Assembly: GCF_014490555.1 (NCBI RefSeq)
Contig: NZ_CP061032.1
Location: forward strand, 2,232,001 to 2,296,000
DNA from: Corynebacterium lujinxingii
Lineage (GTDB): Bacteria > Actinomycetota > Actinomycetes > Mycobacteriales > Mycobacteriaceae
Direction of reading: 5' to 3'
DNA length: 64,000 bases
Within the stretch, counting starts at the first letter, position 1; each line of letters opens with the position of its first letter. Below are positions 25,871 through 34,739 of this stretch, in pieces. The notes under the pieces are model-generated. The model had not been told where the DNA came from. It saw only the letters and a list, made by a program, of their open reading frames with translations, and did no database searches. Made by a program: the position numbers and the translations under genes.

Positions 25871-26759
25871 CCGCCTTGTGTTCCGCGGTGCACGTCGCGC
25901 AGTACGGGTTTTTCTCCCGGCACGCCTCGCAACTTAAGTACTGCTGGCGGCATTCAGGTTCGTTGGCGCAGTTGTAGAACTGGTTCGTGGGCTCGCTGCA
26001 GTGCACGCAGTGGCCCAGTTGCACGTAGTCCGGGTCGTCGGGCGCGCCGAACTCGGTGTGCATGCGGTCGTCGAACACGTAAAGGGAGCCTTCCCACAGC
26101 CCGGAGTTGCCGTAGGCCTCGCCGTAGCGGACGATGCCGCCGTCGATCTGGTAGACCTCCTCGAACCCGCGGTTTTTCATCATGCTGGACAGCACTTCGC
26201 AGCGGATGCCGCCTGTGCAGTACGAGATGACTGGCTTGTCTTTCATCCAGTCGTACTTGCCGGAGTCGAGCTCTTTGATGAAGTCGTGGGTGGTCTCCAC
26301 ATCCGGCACCACCGCGTTTTTGAACCGGCCGATTTCCGCCTCGCGGGCGTTTCGGCCATCGAAGAAGACCACGTCCGGATTCGCCTCGACGAACTCGTTG
26401 ACCTGCTGCGGTGTCAGGTGCGTGCCTCCGCCGACGACACCGTTTTCATCAACTTTGAGCTCGCCCGGCGCGCCGAAAGAGACGATCTCCTCGCGCGCCT
26501 TGACGCTCAGTTTCGGGAAGTCTTCCGCCCCGCCTTCGGACCATTTGAACTCGATGCCCTTGAAGTATTCCTTAGTCTTTTTGGCGTAGGTCTTGCAAGC
26601 GCGGATGTCGCCGCCGACGGTGCCGTTGATGCCGTCTTTGGAAACGATGATCCTGCCGGTCAGCCCGAGTCCTTCGCACAGGTCGCGCTGCCACAGGCGC
26701 ACCGCGTCCGGGTCAGCGATGGGTTGGAACTTGTAGTAGAGCAGGATCTTGCTGGTCAT
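25845..26759 (-). CDS. trhO: tRNA uridine-34 hydroxylase, rhodanese family
   Basis: 304 aa. N-terminal ferredoxin-like acylphosphatase-type domain (LLYYKFQPIADPDAVR, GINGTVGG), central rhodanese domain with active-site loop YCTGGIRCE, and a Cys-rich C-terminal tail (CVHCSEPTNQFYNC, CANEPECRQQYLSCEACR, YCATC). This architecture is that of TrhO/YceA, which makes 5-hydroxyuridine in tRNA wobble positions. Confidence 0.88.
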   Translation of the reverse strand: MTSKILLYYKFQPIADPDAVRLWQRDLCEGLGLTGRIIVSKDGINGTVGGDIRACKTYAKKTKEYFKGIEFKWSEGGAEDFPKLSVKAREEIVSFGAPGELKVDENGVVGGGTHLTPQQVNEFVEANPDVVFFDGRNAREAEIGRFKNAVVPDVETTHDFIKELDSGKYDWMKDKPVISYCTGGIRCEVLSSMMKNRGFEEVYQIDGGIVRYGEAYGNSGLWEGSLYVFDDRMHTEFGAPDDPDYVQLGHCVHCSEPTNQFYNCANEPECRQQYLSCEACREKNPYCATCTAEHKAATASPTSR

Positions 26760-26775
26760 GCTTGGCAGTCTACGG

Positions 26776-27111
26776 CTACCCCATCTTCTGCTTATAAGCG
26801 TGGGCGTCGCGCGTGTACACGCGGCGGTGGGTGCCCACCTTGTGCCCTTCGAGTTTGCCTTCGTCGATGAGTTTGACCACGAACGGGCGCGAGACGCCGA
26901 GCAGGTTGGCCACCTGCTGGGTGGTCATTTCGTCGTCCGGTTCCGGCGGATGGACCAAGCGGCCCTCCGCGTAGTCTTCCAGCAGGTCACGCACCCAAAC
27001 AGCGGTCTGTTTGGGCAGGTAGACATGGTCTTCGGACTGCGCGCGGGCAACCGCGAGGTTGCCGTTAAGTTCGGCCAGCGCTGCCTCTACCGGGGACAAT
27101 TGATGTGGCAT
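26776..27111 (-). CDS. Excisionase-type helix-turn-helix protein
   Basis: 111 aa from ATG at 27111 (MPHQLSPVEAAL); the earlier in-frame ATG gives an implausible Trp/Phe-rich leader. The C-terminal half has the MerR/excisionase HTH: MTTQQVANLLGVSRPFVVKLIDEGKLEGHKVGTHRRV. In actinobacteria such proteins are often antitoxin-like partners of a PIN toxin, but no toxin is adjacent here. DNA target unknown. Confidence 0.75.
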   Translation of the reverse strand: MPHQLSPVEAALAELNGNLAVARAQSEDHVYLPKQTAVWVRDLLEDYAEGRLVHPPEPDDEMTTQQVANLLGVSRPFVVKLIDEGKLEGHKVGTHRRVYTRDAHAYKQKMG

Positions 27112-27166
27112 ACATCTGACCATAAACCACATCCGAAACCAGCGCAATAGTTTCTTCAAAGAAACC

Positions 27167-28660
27167 TTAACGTTTGTGATACAAACCCTTACGCCAATAC
27201 TGCGGTTCGGACGTGGCCAGCACGCCCAGGTTGCGGAAGATGCCCTCGTCCACCGAGCCTAAGATCGCCGTGATGTGCGCGTCGCAACCCCGCAGGCTGC
27301 GCAGATGGTCGATCGCGAGCGCCGCGTCCGGGTTCGCGGACGCCGACACGGATAGCGCGATGAGCACCTCATCGGTGTGCAGACGCGGGTTGACCGAACC
27401 CAAGTGGCGGGTCTTCAGCGTCTGGATCGGCTCGATGGAGTCGGGGGAGAGCAGGTGCACCTCGTCGTCGATGCCGGCCAGCAGCTTCAACGCGTTGAGC
27501 AGCACCGCGGCCGACGGCCCGAGCAGGTCCGAGGTCTTGCCGGTGACGATGCGCCCGTCCGGCAGCTCGAGTGCCGCCCCCGGCTTGCCGGTGCGCTCCG
27601 CCACCTCGAGCGCTGGGGCGACCACGGCGCGGTCGGTGGAGGAAAGGTCCGCTTTGCGCATGACGTTCATGATGCGATCGGAGATGGCGGAGTCGGCGTC
27701 GGCGCGGCGTTCGTCGACAAGCGCCGCGTAGTAGCGGCGAATGATCTCCTGCTCTGCGGCGTGGCGGCAGGCGGCGTCGTCGGAAATGCAGTGGCCCGCC
27801 ATGTTGACGCCCATGTCGGTCGGGGACTGGTACGGCTCGGCGCCGGTGACCTCGCGCAGCAGCGTCTTCAGCAGCGGGAAGACCTCGATGTCGCGGTTGT
27901 ACGAGGTGACCTTCTCGCCGTAGGCCTCCAGGTGGTACGGGTCGATGACGTTGACGTCGTCCAGATCCGCAGTCGCCGCCTCATAGGCCAGATTCACCGG
28001 GTGGGCGAGCAGCAGATTCCAGATCGGGAATGTCTCAAACTTGGCATAACCTGCGGCAATGCCCCGTTGGTGCTCGTGGTATACCTGGCTGAGGCAGGTG
28101 GCCAACTTGCCGGAACCCGGGCCCGGCGCGGTCATCACAATCACGTCGCGGGAGGTTTCCACGTAGTCGTTTTTGCCAAAGCCCTCGGCGCTGACCACCT
28201 TCGCGGTGTCGTGCGGGTAGCCCGCGATCATGTAGTGGCGCGAGACCTTCAGCCCCACGCGCTCGAGCCGCTCCAAAAACGCCTCGACGTTCTGGTTATT
28301 GCCCTCGAGTTGCGTGCACACCACGTTTTCGACCAGGAAGCCGCGGTCACGGAACACGTCCACCAGGCGCAGCACGTCGTCCTCGTACGTGATGCCCAGG
28401 TCGGCGCGCACTTTCTGGCGCACGACGTCGCCCGCGTTGAAGCAGATGACGATCTCCACCTCGTCCTTGATGTGGTCGAGCATGGCGATCTTGTTGTCGG
28501 GGGTGAAACCGGGCAGGACGCGGGAGGCGTGGTTGTCGTCGAAAAGCTTGCCGCCCATCTCGAGGTACAACTTGCCGCCCACCTCGGCACGCCGTGCCTG
28601 GATGTGCTCGGACTGCATCTGGATGTATTTCTCGCGGTCGAACCCGGTCGTGTACGGCAT
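27167..28660 (-). CDS. DUF1846 family protein
   Basis: 497 aa from ATG at 28660 (MPYTTGFDREKYIQMQ). Conserved features of the family: KLYLEMGGKLFDDNHASRVLPGF, EIVICFNAGDV, the nucleotide-loop-like MTAPGPGSGKLATCLSQVYH, and GHCISDDAACR. Members are cytoplasmic with a Rossmann/P-loop-like core; biochemical role unsettled. Upstream in the divergent gap lies a 73-bp repeat element. Confidence 0.85.
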   Translation of the reverse strand: MPYTTGFDREKYIQMQSEHIQARRAEVGGKLYLEMGGKLFDDNHASRVLPGFTPDNKIAMLDHIKDEVEIVICFNAGDVVRQKVRADLGITYEDDVLRLVDVFRDRGFLVENVVCTQLEGNNQNVEAFLERLERVGLKVSRHYMIAGYPHDTAKVVSAEGFGKNDYVETSRDVIVMTAPGPGSGKLATCLSQVYHEHQRGIAAGYAKFETFPIWNLLLAHPVNLAYEAATADLDDVNVIDPYHLEAYGEKVTSYNRDIEVFPLLKTLLREVTGAEPYQSPTDMGVNMAGHCISDDAACRHAAEQEIIRRYYAALVDERRADADSAISDRIMNVMRKADLSSTDRAVVAPALEVAERTGKPGAALELPDGRIVTGKTSDLLGPSAAVLLNALKLLAGIDDEVHLLSPDSIEPIQTLKTRHLGSVNPRLHTDEVLIALSVSASANPDAALAIDHLRSLRGCDAHITAILGSVDEGIFRNLGVLATSEPQYWRKGLYHKR

Positions 28661-28711
28661 GCGCGCAATTCTATTGCTTATCGACGGCACCCCGCACCCC
28701 GCCTCGCACCC

Positions 28712-28784
28712 AATAGCTGGATCTAACTCGCGGACGGTCAAGAAACCCCAGGTCGTCTCTTTTCGGGAGGGCCGCTTCCAGCTA
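28712..28784 (-). repeat. Intergenic element with inverted ends, copy A
   Basis: Read on the minus strand it begins TAGCTGGAAG, has GACCTGGGGTTT in the centre and ends CCAGCTATTGG. It aligns without gaps over ~75 positions to 52117-52190. Ends are inverted repeats of each other (TAGCTGGA). Lies between divergent start codons of the DUF1846 and nnr genes. Confidence 0.6.
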
Positions 28785-28802
28785 TCGACTACCGTGGCTG
28801 GC

Positions 28803-30344
28803 ATGTTTGCGTCCACGTTCACCGCAGACCAGATCCGCGCCGCCGAAGCCCCGCTGCTTGCGGCGCAAGAGTTCGACGACCAGCTGATGCAGTCCGCGGC
28901 CCACGCGGTGGCGGAGATAGCCGCAACCATGCTGGACAACGGACGCGTGCTAGTGCTGGCCGGTCCGGGCGGCAACGGGGGAGATGGCCTCTATGCCGGC
29001 GCCGAACTGCTGCTGGCAGGCCACCGGGTGGAAGCCCACCTGCCGGCCGGCAAAGCCCACGAGCGGGCGTTAAAGGCGTTCACCGCCGCCGGCGGAAACG
29101 TCCTCGACGAACTGCCCGAAAAAGAGTACGGCCTGGTCATCGACGCAATGACGGGTATCGGCGCGACCGGCGAGCCGCGCGACAGTCTGCGGCCGGCCAT
29201 CGAGTTCACCAACAGGTCGAGCGCCAAGGTCCTGGCAGTGGACGTACCCACCGGCGTGGAGGCCGACACCGGCACGGCAGCGAAGAGCCACATCAAGGCG
29301 GATGTCACGGTCACCTTCGGCGGTTGGCGCCGCGCCCACGTGCTCGCCCCGGCCTGCGGTGTCCAATTGCTCGCCGACATCGGCCTGCCCGGAAAACGCC
29401 TGTACGAAACGCTCGGCGACCAGATCCCCGAGTGGGCCGGCGACGGCCCGCCGCTGCTGCTGGCCAACCGCGCGGTGATACCCGAGCGCTTCTGGCCGGA
29501 GGACCTGTACCCCCTGCGGCAGGCCCCGGTGCTGGATATCGCGCCGGGCGCAGCCGATGACAAGTACTCCGGCGGGGTGGTCGGCATCCGCGCCGGCAGC
29601 GACGGCTACCCGGGCGCAGCGGTGCTCAGCGTCGCCGGCGCCGTCAACGCCACGCCGGCAATGGTGCGCTACGCAGGCCCCCAGGCGGCGGAGGTGGTGC
29701 GGGCGCATCCGGAGGTCGTGGTCACGCACACGCTCGAGGACGCCGGCCGGGTGCAGGCGTGGGTGTTCGGCCCGGGCGCGGGCACAGGCGACGACGCCGC
29801 ACGGGAGTTGCAGTGGGTCCTGGAGCAAGACGTGCCCGTTCTTGTCGACGCCGACGGGCTCACCCTGCTCACCGAACACCCCGACCTGCGTGCCCTGGTC
29901 GCGAACCGCGAACAGCCGACCGTGCTCACCCCGCACGACGGTGAGTTCGCCCGGCTGCGCGAGGTCGCCGGGGTGGGGGAGAGCGACCGGATGACAGAGA
30001 CGATCGCGCTGGCTCAGGCGCTGCAGGCCACGGTGGTGCGCAAGGGACGCGCGACCGTCATCGCGCACGAGGACGACCCGCACTCGGTCTACGCCGTGGA
30101 CGCCGGCAACTCCTGGGCGGCCACCCCCGGCTCCGGCGACGTACTCTCCGGCGTCATGGGTGCGCACTTGGCGCTGATGCACGCGAGGTCGCTAGGGGAG
30201 GAGGCCGCGCTTTCCGGCGCAGTTACGGTGCACGCGATCGCTGCGCAACTAGCGGCCGCCACTGCGTTCGGCGACGCCACCGCTCCGGCGAGCCGCATCG
30301 CCGAGCACATCCGTCCAGCTACTGCGGAGGCTTACCATGTTTGA
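28803..30344 (+). CDS. nnr: Bifunctional NAD(P)HX epimerase / ADP-dependent dehydratase
   Basis: 513 aa fusion. The N-terminal YjeF_N epimerase (VLVLAGPGGNGGDGLYAGAELL; VLAVDVPTGVEADTG) is fused to a C-terminal ribokinase-like dehydratase (FGPGAGTGDD; VLVDADGLTLL; TVLTPHDGEFARL; GNSWAATPGSGDVLSG). Repairs hydrated NADH/NADPH in the cytoplasm. The last 8 bp overlap the next gene. Confidence 0.9.
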   Translation: MFASTFTADQIRAAEAPLLAAQEFDDQLMQSAAHAVAEIAATMLDNGRVLVLAGPGGNGGDGLYAGAELLLAGHRVEAHLPAGKAHERALKAFTAAGGNVLDELPEKEYGLVIDAMTGIGATGEPRDSLRPAIEFTNRSSAKVLAVDVPTGVEADTGTAAKSHIKADVTVTFGGWRRAHVLAPACGVQLLADIGLPGKRLYETLGDQIPEWAGDGPPLLLANRAVIPERFWPEDLYPLRQAPVLDIAPGAADDKYSGGVVGIRAGSDGYPGAAVLSVAGAVNATPAMVRYAGPQAAEVVRAHPEVVVTHTLEDAGRVQAWVFGPGAGTGDDAARELQWVLEQDVPVLVDADGLTLLTEHPDLRALVANREQPTVLTPHDGEFARLREVAGVGESDRMTETIALAQALQATVVRKGRATVIAHEDDPHSVYAVDAGNSWAATPGSGDVLSGVMGAHLALMHARSLGEEAALSGAVTVHAIAAQLAAATAFGDATAPASRIAEHIRPATAEAYHV

Positions 30345-31287
30345 TGCTGTTGTGATCGGCGGCGGCCAGTCCGGGCTCGCCGTCTCATACTACCTGCGCA
30401 AATACCGCGCAGACTTTGTCGTTTTGGACGCGGCCGAGGCCCCCGGCGGCGCTTGGCCGCACTACTGGGACGCGCTGACGCTGTTTTCCCGCGCGGAGGT
30501 TTCCAACCTCCCCGGCTGGCCGATGCCCCCATTCGACGGCTACCCGCCGCGCGACCACGTGATCGACTACTTCACCCGCTACGAGAAGCGCTACGACCTG
30601 CCGATCCGCCGTGGCGAGCGCGTGGAGCGTGTGCTTTACGACGACCACCACTTCGACATCCACCCGCAACAGCTCTCCACCCGCAACGTGGTGGTAGCCA
30701 CTGGCATCTGGTCGGCTCCGTTCGTTCCGCATGTGCGTGGAAGTTTCGCGGGCACGCAGATGCATTCCGCCACGTACACCGCACCGGCCGACTTCGCCGG
30801 CCAGCGTGTGGCCGTCGTCGGCGGAGGCAACTCAGCAGCGCAGATCGTCGCTGATTTAGCGCTCGCCGGGGTGGACACCCAGTGGTTTACCCGCCGCGAT
30901 CCCGCGTTCATGCCGGACGACGTAGACGGCGAGCAGTTGTTCCGGCGCAACCGGGAACGCTTTAACGCCATCGCCAAGGGAAAGCCGGATCCGGGCGGGG
31001 CGGACTTCGGCGGCGATATCGTGGTCGTGCCAGACGTGCGACGCGCACGAGATGCCGGATTGCTCAGCGCCCAGCCGATGTTTACGTCACTGGATGATGT
31101 TGCCGCGGACGTGATCATCTGGGCCACCGGCTTCCGCCCGGCGCTGGGTCCGATTCGCGGCCTCGAACGTGAGACCCCGGGACTATATGTCCTCGGCTTC
31201 GACGGGTTGAACGGCCCGGGCGCCGGGACGATCGGGGGAGTGAGCCCGTTTGCGCGGGAGATCGCGCGCGAAATTGCGAAAAGGTAA
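30337..31287 (+). CDS. FAD/NAD(P)-dependent oxidoreductase, flavin monooxygenase-like
   Basis: 316 aa. FAD-binding GGGQSGLAVSYYLRK at residues 8-22 and NADPH-binding VAVVGGGNSAAQIVADLAL near 150, with ATGIW and the late ATGFRPALG. Layout matches CzcO/YUCCA-type single-component flavoproteins. Translationally coupled to nnr (8-bp overlap). Substrate unknown. Confidence 0.82.
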   Translation: MFDAVVIGGGQSGLAVSYYLRKYRADFVVLDAAEAPGGAWPHYWDALTLFSRAEVSNLPGWPMPPFDGYPPRDHVIDYFTRYEKRYDLPIRRGERVERVLYDDHHFDIHPQQLSTRNVVVATGIWSAPFVPHVRGSFAGTQMHSATYTAPADFAGQRVAVVGGGNSAAQIVADLALAGVDTQWFTRRDPAFMPDDVDGEQLFRRNRERFNAIAKGKPDPGGADFGGDIVVVPDVRRARDAGLLSAQPMFTSLDDVAADVIIWATGFRPALGPIRGLERETPGLYVLGFDGLNGPGAGTIGGVSPFAREIAREIAKR

Positions 31288-31517
31288 GCCTCTTTAAGCG
31301 AATCACAGGCATGTAATTTCCCCCTTTACGGGCGCAAATAGGCAAATTACCCCCTCGTACTACCTATTCTTTGTCTTTTATTTAGCTGAGAAGCATAAAT
31401 TAAGCTGGGCGTAACCTGCAGGTATAGTCTTTTAGTACGGAAACGGCCGGTTATGAGACTCACGTCACCGCAGCACGGAGTGCAATATTTTTGAACGACT
31501 GCGCTACGCTGAACCAT
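31288..31517. other. A/T-rich intergenic region with repeated AATT..CCCC motifs
   Basis: 230 bp without a gene. Contains two related stretches, AGGCATGTAATTTCCCCC and AGGCAAATTACCCCC (about 31308 and 31340), and a -10-like TATAGT at 31423-31428. Probably the promoter region of the exported protein gene downstream. Confidence 0.4.
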
Positions 31518-32486
31518 GTGTTGAACAATCGGAGAATTACCGCGCTTGCCCTTACGGCCGCTACTGCTGCGGCCGCCCTCAGCGTGCCCTCCGCAGGTGC
31601 GACGACCGTCGGCGAACCTAAAGACGGCGTGTGCACGTTCACGATGAACGCTGCGGAGAAGGACTTTGTCTCTTCCCTGCCGCGAACGTTGAGCCCCGGC
31701 CCAGTCCAGGACGTGCAGCACTGGCTTGATGCATTTGAGACCGCCTTCCCGCAGACCCAGCCGATCAGCCAGGAGTTCCTGGATCTGTTCCAGGGCAGCT
31801 ACGTCGAGGTCTTCAACAACGACCTGGAAAACAACATCGACCGTTGGACCCAGCGCTACGTCGCCGCGGGCATCGACGAGCCGGCCGCCCGCTGGTACTT
31901 CGTGCAACTGTGGAACTCGAAGGCGTTGTCCGACCACACTGGCATGGACATGACCGCCTTTTGGGCAGACGTGGATAAGGCGATGACCAGCGGCGAGATC
32001 GCTGGCCTGACCGGCCAGGAGCCTTACCAAAAGTTCGAGCTGACGACGAACAAGAAGGTCACTGACGCGCAGTCCGCGATGTCGAAGGCGCAGAAGGACA
32101 AGTGGGTTGCCGCCTACAAGGCGTCCCAGGGGGTCATCGACGCCGACCGCGTGGCCAAGTTCCGCGACGGATTCATCGATGCGCGTGACACCTGCGCAAA
32201 CGGTGGTGGCGCTGTCCTGCTGCCGACGGACGGTGCGAACCCGGACGCAGACAAGGTCGCAACCATCACCCCGACATCCACGGCCCCGACCCAGAACGGC
32301 GGCCCGAAGAATACGCACAAGGAAGTCAGCATCTCGGTCTCCACGACCGTGAACAAGGCTGACTCGGCGTCGAAGAACACGCAGGCTCAGTCTGGCTCCA
32401 GCACCGGTGCGGTCATCGGCATTGTGGTTGCGCTGCTGGTCATCCTCGGTGGCGGCGCAGCTGCCGCATTTGCGATGGGCGGGTAG
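31518..32486 (+). CDS. Exported protein with C-terminal membrane anchor
   Basis: 322 aa from GTG 31518; TTG at 31491 or 31521 are alternatives. Signal peptide NNRRITALALTAATAAAALSVPSAGA, then a helical acidic ectodomain (about 30-235) with two cysteines (GVCTF, DTCAN), a Thr/Ser/Lys linker, and a terminal helix GAVIGIVVALLVILGGGAAAAFA. Looks like a cell-surface protein tethered by its tail. No known domain. Confidence 0.7.
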   Translation: MLNNRRITALALTAATAAAALSVPSAGATTVGEPKDGVCTFTMNAAEKDFVSSLPRTLSPGPVQDVQHWLDAFETAFPQTQPISQEFLDLFQGSYVEVFNNDLENNIDRWTQRYVAAGIDEPAARWYFVQLWNSKALSDHTGMDMTAFWADVDKAMTSGEIAGLTGQEPYQKFELTTNKKVTDAQSAMSKAQKDKWVAAYKASQGVIDADRVAKFRDGFIDARDTCANGGGAVLLPTDGANPDADKVATITPTSTAPTQNGGPKNTHKEVSISVSTTVNKADSASKNTQAQSGSSTGAVIGIVVALLVILGGGAAAAFAMGG

Positions 32487-32504
32487 CAGCCGTATTTTGG
32501 CCGG

Positions 32505-33671
32505 GTGCTGAACACCCGTACTGCTCACAACCAGTTTCCTGTCGTGCCGTTGGCGGCGATGAGTTTTGCCGCCTTTGTGTACGTCACCTTCGAGATGTTC
32601 GCCGTCGGGCTCATCTCGCCGATGGCGCGCGACCTCGGTGTGTCCGAAGGTCAGATCGGCCTGCTTATGAGCGTCTATGCGGGCTTGGTCGCGGTGGTGA
32701 CTATCCCGCTGATCCACGTCACCAGAAACGTCAACAGGCGCCCGTTGCTCATTGCGACGCTGGTGTTCCTGCTCGCCGGCATCGTTCTGCAGGCCACCGC
32801 GGCGAACTACTGGATGCTCGTCGCCGGGCGCGTGACCGCGGCCTTCACCCACGGCGTGTTCTGGTCGTTGGTCAACCCGATGGCGTCGCGCCTCGCCCCG
32901 CCGGGCCAGACCGGGAAAGCGGTCGCCGCGGTGTCGATCGGTTCTACGCTGTCACTGGTACTCGGCTCGCCGCTGACCACCGCTCTCGGCGCGGCGATCG
33001 GGTGGCGCGCGTCCACGTGGGTGCTTGGCGTAGCGACGATCGCATCCCTGGCCATGCTGTTTACCTCCCTGCCGTCCATGCCCGCCACCCGAACGGCAAG
33101 CGCCGCGAAGGCCAAGAACACGAAGTCGGCGATCCCATCGCTGGTGGTGTACGTCCTGCTCGCTGTCACCTCGATTTTCGCCACCTTCACGTACCTCGCC
33201 CTGCTGGTGGAGGCCACGGCAGGCCACCGCTTCGTGCCCTACGGCGTCTCTCTGTACGGCTTCGCGGGTCTTGTGGGCATCACGTTTGTCGGCCGCCGCG
33301 TGGACCGGCGCATGATCCGTCTCAACGCGGTCGCGGCGGCCACGCTGGTCGTCTCCGCCATTGCGGGTTTGGCGGCGTTGAGTTCCGGCGCAGGCGTCGG
33401 CATGTTTGTCGTCATCGCGATTTTCGGCATGGCCGCGGGTGCGTTGCCCACGGTGGCGACCACGATCTTCCTGCACGCCGGCCAGCGCAACCAGGACCTA
33501 GCGAGTTCGGTCTACGTGGTCACGTTCCAGGTCGGCATCGCCTCCGGTTCGGCCCTCGGCGCGGCCGCGGTGGATGCTGGCTACCTCTCCGGCACGCTTG
33601 CGTTGACCGGTGTGCTCGGCGCGCTGGCGTTTGCGGTGCTGGCACTTTGGTCGCGCACCCTTCTGCGGTAG
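32505..33671 (+). CDS. MFS efflux transporter, AraJ/sugar-efflux-like
   Basis: 388 aa from GTG at 32505, 12 predicted helices. N-terminus AAFVYVTFEMFAVGLISPMARDLGVSEGQIGLLMSVYAG and the second-helix region PLIHVTRNVNRRPLL match the DHA1/AraJ branch of small-molecule exporters. The last 91 bp overlap a convergent gene on the other strand. Substrate not predictable. Confidence 0.78.
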   Translation: MLNTRTAHNQFPVVPLAAMSFAAFVYVTFEMFAVGLISPMARDLGVSEGQIGLLMSVYAGLVAVVTIPLIHVTRNVNRRPLLIATLVFLLAGIVLQATAANYWMLVAGRVTAAFTHGVFWSLVNPMASRLAPPGQTGKAVAAVSIGSTLSLVLGSPLTTALGAAIGWRASTWVLGVATIASLAMLFTSLPSMPATRTASAAKAKNTKSAIPSLVVYVLLAVTSIFATFTYLALLVEATAGHRFVPYGVSLYGFAGLVGITFVGRRVDRRMIRLNAVAAATLVVSAIAGLAALSSGAGVGMFVVIAIFGMAAGALPTVATTIFLHAGQRNQDLASSVYVVTFQVGIASGSALGAAAVDAGYLSGTLALTGVLGALAFAVLALWSRTLLR

Positions 33672-34087
33672 CGGCGCGGCTCCACAAACTGCCCCGCCGG
33701 GACCAGATCGACGTAGCCGGCGAGGAACTCCGCTGTCGCACCGGCGACGTAGGTGCGCTGGCCCCACTCGGGCACGCGGAAGATCCCGTGGGGCACGCGC
33801 ACCAGGTCGCGCCCGCGCAGCATGCTCGAGCCCATCTCCTGCACCGATGTGACGATGTAGGTGCCGTCGACCTCGTACGCCACTACATTGGTGTCCACGG
33901 CGCGTAGCTTGTCGACGAACCCGCGTCCCGCCAGGAGGTAGCCGTCGCCGGTGCAAATGTCGTCGTCAAGCACATGCGGAAGGCTTGTTACCTGCGGGCC
34001 GCACGATGAAAGCCCCGCGCGGCGCGCGATCTCTCGGGACAGCAGCCCGGGGTCGAGCGGGGCGGGGCCGGCGGCGATGTAGAACAT
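33581..34087 (-). CDS. Conserved-looking hypothetical protein
   Basis: 168 aa; begins MFYIAAGPAPLDPGLLSREIARRAGL and has well-formed mixed alpha/beta sequence to about residue 140 (VLDDDICTGDGYLLAGRGFVDK; NVVAYEVDGTYIVTSVQEMG). The last ~28 codons, overlapping the convergent MFS gene, are low complexity. Upstream of the HrtA-like gene only by chromosome position (same strand, downstream in transcription). No domain recognised. Confidence 0.6.
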   Translation of the reverse strand: MFYIAAGPAPLDPGLLSREIARRAGLSSCGPQVTSLPHVLDDDICTGDGYLLAGRGFVDKLRAVDTNVVAYEVDGTYIVTSVQEMGSSMLRGRDLVRVPHGIFRVPEWGQRTYVAGATAEFLAGYVDLVPAGQFVEPRRYRRRVRDQSASTANASAPSTPVNASVPER

Positions 34088-34097
34088 GCCGGCAAGT

Positions 34098-34739
34098 TTA
34101 AGCGTAGGCGGGGGCGGAAACTCCCATCTCGAAGACCTCGTCGCTGCTTTCGATCAGCGAGCGGTCGTGGGTGACAAACCCGCAAGCGATGTCGCGCTCG
34201 GTGGCGAGGTCGCGCAGGAGCGCCACGATCTCCTGGGAGCGGTCGGCGTCGAGGGAGGCGGTGGGTTCGTCGGCAAGCAACAGCTCCGGCTCACCCATGA
34301 GTGCGCGCGCGATGCCGACGCGCTGGCGCTGGCCGCCGGACATCTCGCCGATGCGGCGGTCACCCAGGCCCTCGAGGCCGACGGTGGCGAGGAGCTCCTC
34401 GGCGCGGTCGCGGCGCGGCTTCACACCTCGAATGTGGTCGGTGACCAGCAATTGGTCGCGCACATTCAGCGCGGCGATGAGGTTGGCCTGCTGGAAGATC
34501 ATGCCGATCTTGTCGCGGCGCACCTCGTTGTCCACCTCCACGCCGTTGAGCTTCGCGGTGCCGGAAACGGGTTTGATCAGACCCGCTGCCACGGACAGCA
34601 GGGTGGACTTGCCGGAGCCGGACTCGCCGATGATGAAGGTCATCTCGCCCGGTTTGGCGGTGAACTCGAGGTGGTCGAGCACCGTGCGCATTTCTTGGCC
34701 GTCTTTGAAGGAGACGGTGACGTCGTTGAGTTCGAGCAT
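34098..34739 (-). CDS. hrtA: ABC transporter ATPase, HrtA-like (heme exporter family)
   Basis: 213 aa. Walker A GESGSGKSTLL, signature MSGGQRQRVGIARAL, Walker B LLLADEPTASLD, and H-loop FVTHDRSLI. LolD/MacB-type NBD. Its ATG overlaps the stop of the FtsX-type permease by one base (TAATG). Divergence from a NarL-type kinase/regulator pair reproduces the corynebacterial hrtBA-chrSA arrangement, where the pump expels toxic heme. The heme assignment is by context and family. Confidence 0.72.
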   Translation of the reverse strand: MLELNDVTVSFKDGQEMRTVLDHLEFTAKPGEMTFIIGESGSGKSTLLSVAAGLIKPVSGTAKLNGVEVDNEVRRDKIGMIFQQANLIAALNVRDQLLVTDHIRGVKPRRDRAEELLATVGLEGLGDRRIGEMSGGQRQRVGIARALMGEPELLLADEPTASLDADRSQEIVALLRDLATERDIACGFVTHDRSLIESSDEVFEMGVSAPAYA